From the NCBI GenBank assembly GCA_963817615.1, contig CAWFPH010000002.1, positions 2,182,241 through 2,246,240 of the forward strand: a DNA stretch of 64,000 nt, in the 5' to 3' direction. The notes under the pieces are model-generated. The model was given only the letters and a program-made list of their open reading frames with translations. It was not told the origin of the DNA and did not search any database. Positions 26,663 to 35,949 of this stretch are shown piece by piece. How positions within the stretch are numbered: position 1 is the first letter of the stretch; each line of letters starts with the position of its first letter. This DNA comes from FEN-1219 sp963817615 (GTDB lineage: Bacteria > Pseudomonadota > Gammaproteobacteria > Steroidobacterales > Rariloculaceae). The translations under genes were made by a program, and so were the position numbers.

Positions 26663-27568
26663 ATGACTCCGGCCGATCTCGAGCAGCGTCTGCGTACAGC
26701 GTCGCGTCACGACGATTGGGTGCTGGCGCTGGCCGAGTTCTTCACCGCCCACGGCCTCGCGTTCGGTCACGGCACGGACAACGCGGGCGACGAGGCGTAC
26801 TGGCTGCTGCGTCATTTGCAGCAATGGCGCGACGTCGTCTGGGCCGCCCCGCCGGACTCTGCACTGTACCCTCGCGTGCTGGAGCTCGCCGTCCGCCGCG
26901 TGACGGAGCGGAAACCGCTGGCTTATCTGCTGGGCGAGGCGTGGTTTGCCGGCGTGCGGTTCAAAGTCGATGAACGGGTGCTGGTCCCGCGGTCGCCGTT
27001 CGCAGAGATCATCGAGCGGGGGTTTGCGCCATGGTGCGATATGTCTCCCGGCGATCGCGTGCTCGACATCGGCACCGGCAGCGGCTGTCTAGCCATTGCG
27101 GCAGCGTTGCACTGGCCGGAGCTGCTGCTCGACGCAACCGACATATCCGAGGCGGCGCTCGCCGTCGCGGCCGAAAACGTCGCTCGGCACGGAGTCGGCA
27201 GCCGCATCGGACTGTTCCACGCGGATCTGTTCCCGCCCGGTGGCGAACGATATCGCGCTATCATGGCGAACCCGCCCTATGTGCCCGACGCGGAAATGGC
27301 GGCCTTACCGGCGGAGTACCGAGCCGAGCCGGTCGTCGCATTGGCGGGCGGTCCGAACGGCTTCGACGTCGTCGAACGCGTGCTCGAGGGGGCCACGAGG
27401 CGACTGGCGAGCGGCGGCGTCTTGTTCCTCGAAGTCGGTGCCGGGGTCGCGGGATTCGTTTCAGCCTATCGCCGACTTCGGTCTACGTGGCTCACGTTCG
27501 AGCGCGGCGGCGACGGTATCTGCGCGATCGGCGTCGATGACTTAGAGGACTACTTTCGATCACGATAG
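26663..27568 (+). CDS. prmB: 50S ribosomal protein L3 N5-glutamine methyltransferase
   Basis: SAM-dependent methylation of a glutamine in ribosomal protein L3. 301 residues from ATG 26663. SAM motif DIGTGSG (135-141), substrate motif NPPY (203-206), VPR before the domain (LVPRSPFAEII). The residues after NPPY (VPDAEMAALPAEYRAEP) and FDVVERVLE fit PrmB better than PrmC. It precedes aroC, as in many gammaproteobacteria. Confidence 0.95.
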   Translation: MTPADLEQRLRTASRHDDWVLALAEFFTAHGLAFGHGTDNAGDEAYWLLRHLQQWRDVVWAAPPDSALYPRVLELAVRRVTERKPLAYLLGEAWFAGVRFKVDERVLVPRSPFAEIIERGFAPWCDMSPGDRVLDIGTGSGCLAIAAALHWPELLLDATDISEAALAVAAENVARHGVGSRIGLFHADLFPPGGERYRAIMANPPYVPDAEMAALPAEYRAEPVVALAGGPNGFDVVERVLEGATRRLASGGVLFLEVGAGVAGFVSAYRRLRSTWLTFERGGDGICAIGVDDLEDYFRSR

Positions 27569-27645
27569 GGGTGTGTTGCGGGACGTTCGAGTCGGTCGCG
27601 GGCGACGCGAGATTCGGACGTATTCGTACTCGGGGCTCGAGCAGC

Positions 27646-28749
27646 ATGGCAGGCGATACTTACGGGCGGTTGTTTACGGTTACGACGTTCGGCGAGAGCC
27701 ACGGCGTGGCAATGGGCTGCGTGGTGGATGGTTGCCCGCCGGGCCTCGCTCTCTCCGAAGACGACATCCAACGCGACCTCGACCGGCGTCGACCCGGGCG
27801 GTCCCGTCATGTAACACAGCGACAGGAGCCGGATCGAGTCCGCATTCTTTCCGGCGTTTTCGAAGGCATGACCACGGGAACCGCGATCGGTCTGCTCGTC
27901 GAGAACACCGACCAACGCAGCGGCGACTACTCGAAGATCAAGGACAGCTTCCGTCCCGGCCATGCCGATTACACCTACCAGCAGAAGTACGGTATTCGCG
28001 ACTACCGGGGCGGCGGCCGGGCGTCGGCACGCGAGACGGTCATGCGCGTAGCGGCGGGCGCAATCGCCCGCAAATATTTGAGCGAGCAGGTGGGTGTCTC
28101 GATCCGCGGCTACTTGGCGGAGATCGGTCCGTTCGTGTTGCGTGCAGTCGACCTCGCTCAGGTCGAGCACAATCCATTCTTCTGCGCGGATCAGGACCGG
28201 GTGCCGCAGCTCGAGGGGTATCTCGACGAGCTGCGTGCCGCCGGCGACTCGATCGGCGCGCGGATCAATCTGATCGCCTCGGGTGTTCCCGTCGGTCTCG
28301 GCGAGCCGGTGTTCGACAAGCTCGAGGCCGACATCGCTCATGGCCTCATGAGCATCAACGCCGTCAAGGGAGTGGAGTTCGGCGACGGCTTCAACGTGGT
28401 GCGCCAACGAGGCAGCGAGCATCGCGACGAGCTGACCCCGCAAGGGTTCAAGAAGAACTCCGCCGGCGGGACGCTCGGAGGGATCTCCAGCGGTCAGGAC
28501 ATCCTGGTGAGCATCGCGCTCAAGCCTACGTCGAGCATTCAGGTGCCCGGAACGACCGTCGACAAGGAGGGCAAGGCGACCGAGATTGTCACGACGGGCC
28601 GCCACGATCCATGCGTCGGATTGCGGGCAACGCCGATCGCCGAAGCGATGCTCGCCCTTACGCTGATGGACCACTATTTGCGACACCGCGCCCAGAACGC
28701 AGACGTGGCGCCCGCTCTGTCGGTGCCGGGCGTCAAGCAGAATAGCTGA
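27646..28749 (+). CDS. aroC: Chorismate synthase
   Basis: Last step of the shikimate pathway, converting EPSP to chorismate with reduced FMN. 367 residues from ATG 27646, the family start MAGDTYGRLFTVTTFGESHG; the frame is open upstream without homology. Conserved blocks: GCPPGLALSEDDIQ, RRRPG, SGVFEGMTTGTAI, RPGHADYTYQQKYG, GGGRASARET and RHDPCVGLRATP. The C-terminus is intact; the stop at 28749 abuts the asd relic. Confidence 0.97.
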   Translation: MAGDTYGRLFTVTTFGESHGVAMGCVVDGCPPGLALSEDDIQRDLDRRRPGRSRHVTQRQEPDRVRILSGVFEGMTTGTAIGLLVENTDQRSGDYSKIKDSFRPGHADYTYQQKYGIRDYRGGGRASARETVMRVAAGAIARKYLSEQVGVSIRGYLAEIGPFVLRAVDLAQVEHNPFFCADQDRVPQLEGYLDELRAAGDSIGARINLIASGVPVGLGEPVFDKLEADIAHGLMSINAVKGVEFGDGFNVVRQRGSEHRDELTPQGFKKNSAGGTLGGISSGQDILVSIALKPTSSIQVPGTTVDKEGKATEIVTTGRHDPCVGLRATPIAEAMLALTLMDHYLRHRAQNADVAPALSVPGVKQNS

Positions 28750-28751
28750 CT

Positions 28752-29492
28752 GCAACCCGGGCCCCGAGCTTCGCTGCGCCGCTCGTCGTGCCAGAAGTGA
28801 ACGCGCATCGCATCGCCGACTGCAGCGTGCGAGGATCATCGCAAAGCCCGAACTGCTCAACCATTCAGCGGGGCGTGGCGTTGCAGTCCACTCACGACGC
28901 CGTAGGGATCGAAGCGGCTCGACGTGTCTACCGACCAAGCCGTTTCGGCGCCGAGCCGCGGTGCCGTTGAACGGCTGCCCCAGCACGACGCGTCAGTGGC
29001 CGGCGTCGACGCCACGGTACGAAGCAACGAGAAATCGGCGCTTCCGATGCCGTGCCCGAGATCGACAGCTGCACCGACAATGACTATTGACAATGGCTAC
29101 GCAAGAGAACAGATGAAGATGGCCGGGGAGACGCGTAAGATCCTCGACGATCCGGCCGTTATGGTAAATCCGACTGCAGTGCGCGCACCGTCTACTTCGG
29201 CCGCTCCATGGCGGTCCATATCGAAACCCGAACCAAAATCACAGTTCCGGAGATTCAGAAATTGTTAAATTCCGCGCCTGGTGTGGTCCCCAGCGATGGC
29301 CGCGAGCTTGGGGCTTACCCGGCGGCGGCGACGGCTGCGACGCATCGCGAGGCGGTTTGCGTCGGCCGAATTCGAGAGGGTCTTTCGTATCCGCGCGGCA
29401 TTGATCTGTGGGCGGTCGCCGACGACGTCAGAAGGGGCGGGGCAACCAACACTGTCCGGATCGCCGAGATTTTGGTAAATCGGTTTATCTAG
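28752..29492 (+). pseudogene. asd: Decayed aspartate-semialdehyde dehydrogenase (asd relic)
   Basis: No intact gene occupies this 830-base stretch, but its translations in two alternating frames follow Asd in order. Frame 3 from 28752: VVPEVNAHRIADCSVRG and PNCSTIQ (the active-site Cys is still encoded), HDAVGIE. Frame 1 from about 28912: VSTDQAVS, GAVERL. Frame 3 near 29049: VPEIDSCTDN. Frame 1 from about 29088: DNGYAREQMKMAGETRKIL, VNPTAVR. Frame 3 from about 29187 to the stop: VYFGRSMAVHIETRTKI, APGVV, VGRIREGLSYPRGIDLWAV. The NADP-binding first ~110 codons are gone. One shift coincides with a repeated GACAATG (29076-29093). It sits where asd lies in Pseudomonas, upstream of fimV. A working asd must be elsewhere. 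Confidence 0.87.
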
Positions 29493-29580
29493 AGTATCTT
29501 TCGATCCGCATCGAGGTCCGTGCTCGCTGAGACATGGTTTACGAGCGGATTCGGAGGACCGAGCTAGCTAGGGAGTTTGC

Positions 29581-32500
29581 ATGAGAGCACTGGCGCGTTG
29601 GGGCATAACGCCGCTACTGGCCGCTCCGCTCGGGGCATCGGCGCTCGGATTGGGTGACATCGAGCTCCACTCCGCCCTCAATCAGCCCTTTCAGGCACGG
29701 ATCGCGCTGGTCGCGACTCCCGACGAGCTCCAAGGTCTGAAAGTCGGCTTGGCGAGCCCCGACACCTTCGACCGCTACGGCCTGGACCATCCCTCCTTCC
29801 TTTCGCGCCTGCAGTTCCGCGTCGTGACCGAGCGGTCGGGTATGAGCTCGATCGACATCAGCTCGCGCGAATCGATCGCCGAGCCGTTTGTGACGATTCT
29901 CGTAGAAGCCACCTGGTCGCGAGGCCGCCGCTTACGGGAATACACCGTCCTATTGGATCCGCCGGTTCTGTTGCCCGCTCCCGCGACGGCGCCGGCCGTG
30001 CAGCCGGCCCAGACTCGTCCGTCCGAATCCAACGCCGGCGGGTCTATCAATCGGGCACAACAGCCCGCGCGGCCTGCGCCTCAGCCGACACCGCCGCGAT
30101 CCGCTCCTGCGCCGGCGCCGACTTCCGCGCCGACGCCGACGACGACCCGCGTGCCCCCGCGTACGCCGGCCGCGACTCCCAGCGGCAGCTACGGACCCGT
30201 GCAGCGCTCCGAGACGCTTTGGGCGATCGCCGAGCAGCACCGTCCGAGCGACGTCTCGATGAACCAGATGATGGTCGCGATCTACGAGGCGAATCCGCGG
30301 GCATTCGGCGGCAACATGAACCTTCTGCTCGTCGGTTCGACGCTTCGTTTGCCGGAGGGCGCCGCGGTCGAGCAGCTCGCCGTCGCAGACGCCAACGCCG
30401 AAGTTCAAAAGCAGAACGACGAGTGGCAAAACCGTGTGTCAGGCCGGTTGCGACTCGTGCCAACGGAGACGGCGGCCGCCGCCGCTCCCGAGAGCACTCC
30501 GGCACGAGCGCCTGGCGCGACGCCTCCGGCGCCGAGCCCGGCCGCACCGGCGGCAGCCGCTAACGCGACCGCGCCGCAGCCGAACCCGAACGCCGCGGCG
30601 GCTCCCGGCGCAGAGGCGGGCGAACGGCCGCTTGCAGTGCGAAATGACACCTTGCAGGGCTTGCAGCAGCAATCCGCCGGCGCCTCGACCTCCACGAACA
30701 ATACGGAGGCGGGTGCCGCCACGCCGGCTGCCCCCGCCGTGGATCTCGGCGACGACAAGGTATTCACCGACGACAAGACCGAGCCCGCTGCGGAACCGGC
30801 GGCTCCTGCGGCGAGCGAAGCGCCCGCGACGCCCGCCGCGCCGCAACCTGCCGCTCCCGTCTCGCCTCCCGCCGGACCATCGATCGCGTCGCAGGCTTTG
30901 GCTTGGCTCGCGGCGCCCATCGTGTGGATCGGTCTCGGCGTCGCGGCGCTGCTGTTCGCGGCCTTGTGGTACGTGCGGCGCAAGCGGCAGGAACCCGAGG
31001 ACGTGACCGGACGTTGGGAGGCGCTGGAAGCCGAAGTCGACGACGACCAGGTCCGAGAAGCGACCGCCCGGCTGCGTAGGGCGGCGCCCGAAGAAAGCAT
31101 CGTCGTGGAAGAACAGGCCAGGCCGCGGCGTGGGGACGCTGCCGCGGAGGCCGCCGACGAGCCGCGTCGCGGTGCACGACGCGCCGAGCGTGCGCCGGCG
31201 GCGCCGCCGCCCGCTGACGAAACGCTGTCGAGTCAAACGGTCATCAATCTCGATCAAGCCGATCCGGTCGCCGAAGCCGATTTCCACATGGCGTACGGCC
31301 TCTACGATCAGGCGGCGGAGCTCATACAGAAGGCGCTCGAGGCTGCGCCGACACGCCGCGACCTCAAGCTCAAGTTGCTCGAGGTGTACTTCGTTTGGGG
31401 CAACAAGGAAGCGTTCCTCAAGACTGCACAGACGCTACGCGCCGAGCTCGGCGACGCTTCCGACCCTGATTGGGCCAAGGTCGTCATCATGGGCAAGCAG
31501 CTGTGCCCGGACGAGCGGCTGTTCTCCGAAGCGACGCCGGGCGCGGCCCGAGTCGACGTCGATCTCGAGGCGGGCGACGCTCCGCTCGACCTTGCGTTCG
31601 ACGATGCGAGCGTCGGCGGCGTCGATTTGGATCTCGGCGAGGAGGAGTCGGGGCTCGACTTCGATCTCGAGTCCTCCGCCACCCGGAAGCAAGAACGTGC
31701 GCCCACTGCGCCGGCTCAACCGAAGCGAGGCCGTGCCGGCGACAAGGACGACCTGCTCGATATCGGCGAGCGCACGGCCGCGGGGCTGGAAGCGGCCTTA
31801 TTCGAACCCGAGCAGCCGGACGCCGGAAGCGCCACGACGCCGGACCTCTCGGCCGACAGCCTCGCCGTCACCCAAGAGTCGCCGACGATCGAAAGTCAGC
31901 GCGGCGCCACCGCTACGTGGGCCCGCGTCGCGCCGGAGAGCCCGACGACCGAATTGGCCGGCTCCGAGGCGCCGACCATCGAGACGCCGACGATCGAGAC
32001 GGCGGGTCCCGACGCGCCGACCATGGAGACTCCGACGATCGAAACGCGCCGAACGAGCGAGCCGCCGACCGTCGAGCAGCCCAGGCTCTCGGCGTCCAGT
32101 CAATCCAGCGACAATACGAGTGAAATTCACCTCGACGACTTGGGGCTCGATGTTTCGGACTTCGAGGACCTGCCCCAAGATCTCGGCGAGTTGCCGGGCG
32201 ACGCCAGCAGCGACAGCGACACGCGCCAGCAGCCGGCCTTGGTGGCCGATGACGAGGACCAGTTGCTGTCCGCTACGGGCGTCACCCAGGTATTGCGTGC
32301 GGAGGAAGACGACGAAGACGTCGAGCAGCGCAAGACGGCGGTTCTCGGCGACGAGGATGCGACGATGCTCGCACCCGGCTACGGCGACAATACGATGACC
32401 GGAACCGAGGTGCTCGAGCATCGCTTCGAGCTCGACGAGGAATCGGGCGATACGTCGCTCGTCAAAGCGCTGCGCCGCGACGATGACCTCGACCTGAACT

Positions 32501-32838
32501 TGGACGATTTGTCGGCGGCGCTGCATGGCGGGGACACGGTCGAGCAGCCGCGTACGTCTCCGTTCAGCGGCGACGTTTTCGGTGGCGGCGATACGCCGCT
32601 CGATCTCGACGTGGGCAGCGATTTGCTCGGACAGGACGAGCCGACCGGCACCGAAGAGGCGAATCCGCTCGATCCGCAGACGATGACGGAGGTCGGCACC
32701 AAACTCGATCTCGCACGCGCCTACATCGACATGGGCGATCCCGAGGGCGCGCGTAGCATCCTCGAGGAAGTGCTCGACGAGGGTGACCCCGGGCAGCGGC
32801 GCGAAGCGCAAAGCCTGATCGACGTCTTGAGCGCCTGA
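29581..32838 (+). CDS. fimV: FimV-like pilus-assembly/polar-organisation protein
   Basis: 1085 residues. Signal peptide (1-21, ending ASALG), conserved periplasmic N-terminus (LGDIELHSALNQPFQARI), proline/alanine-rich linker, LysM-like domain (about 200-260, RSETLWAIAEQHRP), a second Ala/Pro-rich linker, one membrane segment (about 440-463, WLAAPIVWIGLGVAALLFAALW), then an acidic cytoplasmic part with a TPR-like region (about 565-625) and the C-terminal FimV domain (KLDLARAYIDMGDPEGARSILEEV). In Pseudomonas FimV binds peptidoglycan and activates cAMP signalling and type IV pili. A Shine-Dalgarno AGGGAG lies before the ATG. The many prolines make it a likely EF-P client. Confidence 0.93.
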   Translation: MRALARWGITPLLAAPLGASALGLGDIELHSALNQPFQARIALVATPDELQGLKVGLASPDTFDRYGLDHPSFLSRLQFRVVTERSGMSSIDISSRESIAEPFVTILVEATWSRGRRLREYTVLLDPPVLLPAPATAPAVQPAQTRPSESNAGGSINRAQQPARPAPQPTPPRSAPAPAPTSAPTPTTTRVPPRTPAATPSGSYGPVQRSETLWAIAEQHRPSDVSMNQMMVAIYEANPRAFGGNMNLLLVGSTLRLPEGAAVEQLAVADANAEVQKQNDEWQNRVSGRLRLVPTETAAAAAPESTPARAPGATPPAPSPAAPAAAANATAPQPNPNAAAAPGAEAGERPLAVRNDTLQGLQQQSAGASTSTNNTEAGAATPAAPAVDLGDDKVFTDDKTEPAAEPAAPAASEAPATPAAPQPAAPVSPPAGPSIASQALAWLAAPIVWIGLGVAALLFAALWYVRRKRQEPEDVTGRWEALEAEVDDDQVREATARLRRAAPEESIVVEEQARPRRGDAAAEAADEPRRGARRAERAPAAPPPADETLSSQTVINLDQADPVAEADFHMAYGLYDQAAELIQKALEAAPTRRDLKLKLLEVYFVWGNKEAFLKTAQTLRAELGDASDPDWAKVVIMGKQLCPDERLFSEATPGAARVDVDLEAGDAPLDLAFDDASVGGVDLDLGEEESGLDFDLESSATRKQERAPTAPAQPKRGRAGDKDDLLDIGERTAAGLEAALFEPEQPDAGSATTPDLSADSLAVTQESPTIESQRGATATWARVAPESPTTELAGSEAPTIETPTIETAGPDAPTMETPTIETRRTSEPPTVEQPRLSASSQSSDNTSEIHLDDLGLDVSDFEDLPQDLGELPGDASSDSDTRQQPALVADDEDQLLSATGVTQVLRAEEDDEDVEQRKTAVLGDEDATMLAPGYGDNTMTGTEVLEHRFELDEESGDTSLVKALRRDDDLDLNLDDLSAALHGGDTVEQPRTSPFSGDVFGGGDTPLDLDVGSDLLGQDEPTGTEEANPLDPQTMTEVGTKLDLARAYIDMGDPEGARSILEEVLDEGDPGQRREAQSLIDVLSA
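31966..32046 (+). repeat. 45-base tandem repeat inside fimV (PTIET-type units)
   Basis: Two imperfect 45-base copies encode APTIETPTIETAGPD and APTMETPTIETRRTS, followed by a partial EPPTVEQP. The unit is in frame, so copy-number change would alter the acidic cytoplasmic linker by 15 residues without a frameshift. The threonines could be phosphorylation sites. Confidence 0.7.
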
Positions 32839-32901
32839 CGCTTCACTCGGTTCGTTGCGCCGCGGTGCCCACTGCCCGGCACCCGGCTGCGAGCTGCGCG
32901 T

Positions 32902-33687
32902 ATGCCTCGAATCGCGCTCGGTATCGAATACGACGGCACCGATTTCGTCGGCTGGCAGGTCCAACGGACCGGCCGAAGCATTGAAGCCGAGCTTTCGGCC
33001 GCGATCGGCAGGGTCGCCGACGAGACCGTCGTCGTGCACGGTGCGGGGCGCACCGACGCCGGTGTTCACGCGCTGCAGCAGGTGGCGCATTTCGATACGC
33101 GCGCAGAGCGCACGCTGCGTCAATGGCAGCTCGGGCTCAATTCGAATCTGCCTCCGGATATCGCGATTCGCTGGGTGCTGCAAGTGCCCGACCGGTTCGA
33201 CGCGCGTCGGTCAGCGACGAGCCGACGGTATCGCTACACGATTCTGCAGCAGCCCGGCCGACCCGCGCTCGCTCGGCGACGCGTTTGGTGGCTGCGCGAA
33301 CCCCTCGATTGCGCTGCGATGTGTGCGGCGTCGTTGCACTGGCTCGGTGAGCACGACTTTTCCGCATTTCGCGCCGCCGGCTGTCAGGCCAAGTCGCCGC
33401 TGCGCCGGTTGCTGAAGGTTGCCATTGCGCGTCGGAATCTAGGCGCCGGGATGATCGTCGAGCTCGAGTTCACGGCCAATGCGTTTCTGCAACACATGGT
33501 CCGGAACCTCGTGGGGACGTTGGCGGCGATCGGCCGCGGCGAGGTGCAGCCGGCTGCCGCCGCTGAGATCTTGGCGAGCCGCGACCGGACTGCGGCCGGC
33601 GTTACCGCGCCTGCCGCGGGTCTTACGCTGATCGAGGTGTTGTATCCGCAGCACTACGGGATTCCCGCAGCGGGGGACGACGTTTGA
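32902..33687 (+). CDS. truA: tRNA pseudouridine(38-40) synthase TruA
   Basis: Isomerises U38-U40 in the anticodon stem-loop. 261 residues. Start block MPRIALGIEYDGTDFVGWQ, catalytic Asp in GAGRTDAGVHA near residue 52, RRYRYTI, HDFSAFRAAGCQAKSP and FLQHMVRNLVGTL are standard. In Pseudomonas trpF lies between truA and accD; here accD follows directly after 56 bases. Confidence 0.97.
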   Translation: MPRIALGIEYDGTDFVGWQVQRTGRSIEAELSAAIGRVADETVVVHGAGRTDAGVHALQQVAHFDTRAERTLRQWQLGLNSNLPPDIAIRWVLQVPDRFDARRSATSRRYRYTILQQPGRPALARRRVWWLREPLDCAAMCAASLHWLGEHDFSAFRAAGCQAKSPLRRLLKVAIARRNLGAGMIVELEFTANAFLQHMVRNLVGTLAAIGRGEVQPAAAAEILASRDRTAAGVTAPAAGLTLIEVLYPQHYGIPAAGDDV

Positions 33688-33743
33688 TGGGGCAGAACCG
33701 CTTTCGGCTATGATGCGCCGAACCTCGAGTCGGTGCGCAAGGT

Positions 33744-34604
33744 ATGAGCTGGTTCGACAAGTTGATGCCTTCCCGGATACGCACCGAGAAAAGGAAGCAC
33801 TCGGTGCCCGAGGGCTTGTGGGTCAAGTGCTCCGGCTGCGCGGCGCAGCTGTATCGCGCCGAGTTGCACCGCAACCTGCACGTCTGTCCCAAGTGCGGAC
33901 ATCATCTACGGATCGGCGCTCGCGAGCGGCTGGAAATGTTCCTCGATCCGGAGTCGGGCTACGAGCTCGCCGCGAACCTGGAGCCGCAAGATCCGCTGCG
34001 CTTCAAGGACAGCAAACGTTACCGTGACAGGTTGAATCAGGCGCAACGCGAGACCGACGAGCGCGACGCAATGATCGTGATGGCGGGCACGCTCAAGGGT
34101 ATGCCGATCGTGGCCGCGGCATTCGAGTTTCGGTTCATGGCGGGCTCGATGGGCTCGGTGGTCGGCGAGCGGTTCGTGCGGGCGGTTGCGTACTGCATCC
34201 AGCATCGGCGACCACTCGTGTGCTTTTCGGCCAGCGGCGGCGCTCGAATGCAGGAGGCCTTGTTCTCGCTGCTGCAAATGGCGAAGACCAGCTCGTCGCT
34301 CGCCGAGCTGGCGGCGGCCAAGGTGCCGTACGTCTCCGTGATGACCGACCCCACCACCGGCGGTGTTTCCGCGAGCCTCGCGCTTCTCGGCGATGTGAAC
34401 ATTGCCGAGCCGGGCGCGCTGATTTGCTTTGCCGGCCCGCGGGTGATCGAGCAGACGACCGGCGAAACGCTGCCGGAGGGCTTCCAACGGGCCGAATTTC
34501 TGCTGGAAAAAGGTGCGATCGACATGATTCTCGATCGACGCCAGGCACGCGAGCAGATCGCCGGATTGCTCGCCAAGCTGACCGATCGGCCGGCTCTCTC
34601 CTAA
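33744..34604 (+). CDS. accD: Acetyl-CoA carboxylase carboxyltransferase subunit beta
   Basis: With AccA transfers the carboxyl from biotin to acetyl-CoA in the first step of fatty-acid synthesis. 286 residues. N-terminal zinc finger Cys29/Cys32/Cys48/Cys51 (CSGC, CPKC); carboxyltransferase core ASGGARMQEALFSLLQMAKT, VMTDPTTGGVSAS and FAGPRVIEQTTGETLPEGFQ. folC follows after 16 bases, as usual. Confidence 0.98.
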   Translation: MSWFDKLMPSRIRTEKRKHSVPEGLWVKCSGCAAQLYRAELHRNLHVCPKCGHHLRIGARERLEMFLDPESGYELAANLEPQDPLRFKDSKRYRDRLNQAQRETDERDAMIVMAGTLKGMPIVAAAFEFRFMAGSMGSVVGERFVRAVAYCIQHRRPLVCFSASGGARMQEALFSLLQMAKTSSSLAELAAAKVPYVSVMTDPTTGGVSASLALLGDVNIAEPGALICFAGPRVIEQTTGETLPEGFQRAEFLLEKGAIDMILDRRQAREQIAGLLAKLTDRPALS

Positions 34605-34620
34605 GTACGTTCTGAACCCG

Positions 34621-35949
34621 ATGGTGACGTCGCTGCGCGGCCGGACGCTCGAGGAATGGCTCGCCTGGTTTCAGGCGCTCCACCCGAAGAAGATCGACTT
34701 GAGCCTCGAGCGGCTCACGGCGGTGCTCGGGCGGCTCGACCTTCTGCATCCGCCTTACCGGGTGATCACCGTGGCCGGTACCAACGGTAAGGGCTCCTGT
34801 GTCGCGATGCTCGAGAGCATCTACTGGCACGCCGGCTATCGAGTCGGCTCGTTCACCTCGCCCCACATTTGGCGCTTCAACGAGCGAATCCGTTTCGACG
34901 GTGCCGATGCCACGGACCAAGAGCTCGTCGAGCTGTTCGAGACGATCGGCGCGACGCTCGGCTCGATCACGTTGTCGTATTTCGAATCGTCCGCGGTTGC
35001 CGCCCTGCTGCATTTCGCACGCCGGCGTGCGGAGGTCGCGGTGCTCGAGGTCGGCATGGGCGGCCGGCTCGACGCCGCAAATGCGATCGATGCCGACGGC
35101 GCCTTGATCGTCTCGATCGACCTCGACCACCAGGAGTGGCTCGGCAATGATCGTGAGGCGATCGGGCGGGAGAAGGCGGGAATCATGCGAGCCGGCAAGC
35201 CCGTCGTCGTCGCCGATCGGAAGCCGCCGCGCAGCGTGCTCGATCACGCCTCGGCGTCGGGCGCTCGGCTTTCATTGATCGGCAGGGACTTCGCGCCTCG
35301 CCGAATCGGCAACGCGTGGCGGCGCGCCGCCGATCCCGACAGCGCGGCGCCGCTGCCGCTGCCGCCGTTCGGCGGAGAGGAACAGTTCGACAACGCGGCG
35401 GCTTGCGCAGCGGTGGTCGAGTCCCTCCGGAGCGAGCTGCCGGTCGATGACGCGGCCCTCGCGGCCGGGATCCGCAACGCCTACCTTCGCGGCAGACTCG
35501 AGCGGCGTGTCGTCGCGGGCGTCGAGTGGGTGTTCGACGTCGCGCACAATCCGGCGGCTGCGACGATCTTTCGCGGCTCGCTCGCGCGGCTGCCGCCGGC
35601 TCCCCGCACGTTGGCCGTGTTCGCTGCCATGCGGGATAAGGATGTTGCGGGCGTGCTCGCGCCGTTCATCGACACCGTCGACGGCTGGTACGTGACGCAG
35701 GCCGATCCTGACCGCGGCGCCACTGCCGGCGATCTCGGCGCGATGCTCGAGCGGTTGGGCGCTCGAGACGTAACCGTCGTCACATCGGTGGAGGCCGCGT
35801 GCTCGGCCGCGCGCGCTGCCGCGAGTGCCGGGGAACGTGTGCTCGTGTTCGGTTCGTTCCATACCGTTGGCGCCGCGACGACGTCGCTTGGGCTATACTG
35901 CGCTCCCTCCCGACAGACTGACCGACCCGCCGGATGGATCAGGGTTTGA
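34621..35949 (+). CDS. folC: Bifunctional dihydrofolate/folylpolyglutamate synthase
   Basis: Adds glutamate to dihydropteroate and then to folates. 442 residues. ATP loop VAGTNGKGS (about 52-60), SPHIWRFNERI, FFxxT-equivalent LSYFESSAVAALLHF, EVGMGGRLDAANAI, and the KAGIMR segment with the carbamylated lysine region. C-terminal domain has VFDVAHNPAA and VFAAMRDKDV. Its last 16 bases overlap the SPOR gene. Confidence 0.96.
   Translation: MVTSLRGRTLEEWLAWFQALHPKKIDLSLERLTAVLGRLDLLHPPYRVITVAGTNGKGSCVAMLESIYWHAGYRVGSFTSPHIWRFNERIRFDGADATDQELVELFETIGATLGSITLSYFESSAVAALLHFARRRAEVAVLEVGMGGRLDAANAIDADGALIVSIDLDHQEWLGNDREAIGREKAGIMRAGKPVVVADRKPPRSVLDHASASGARLSLIGRDFAPRRIGNAWRRAADPDSAAPLPLPPFGGEEQFDNAAACAAVVESLRSELPVDDAALAAGIRNAYLRGRLERRVVAGVEWVFDVAHNPAAATIFRGSLARLPPAPRTLAVFAAMRDKDVAGVLAPFIDTVDGWYVTQADPDRGATAGDLGAMLERLGARDVTVVTSVEAACSAARAAASAGERVLVFGSFHTVGAATTSLGLYCAPSRQTDRPAGWIRV

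Noticed and set aside
28924..29268. Open frame of 114 codons upstream of fimV
   Set aside because: It contains fragments of the asd relic (GYAREQMKM, VNPTAVR) and changes frame at both ends, so it is part of the pseudogene and not a gene.
29581..32838. Short regular repeats in fimV as a possible CRISPR array
   Set aside because: The repeats are in frame within one coding sequence, vary between copies and have no unique spacers of constant length.
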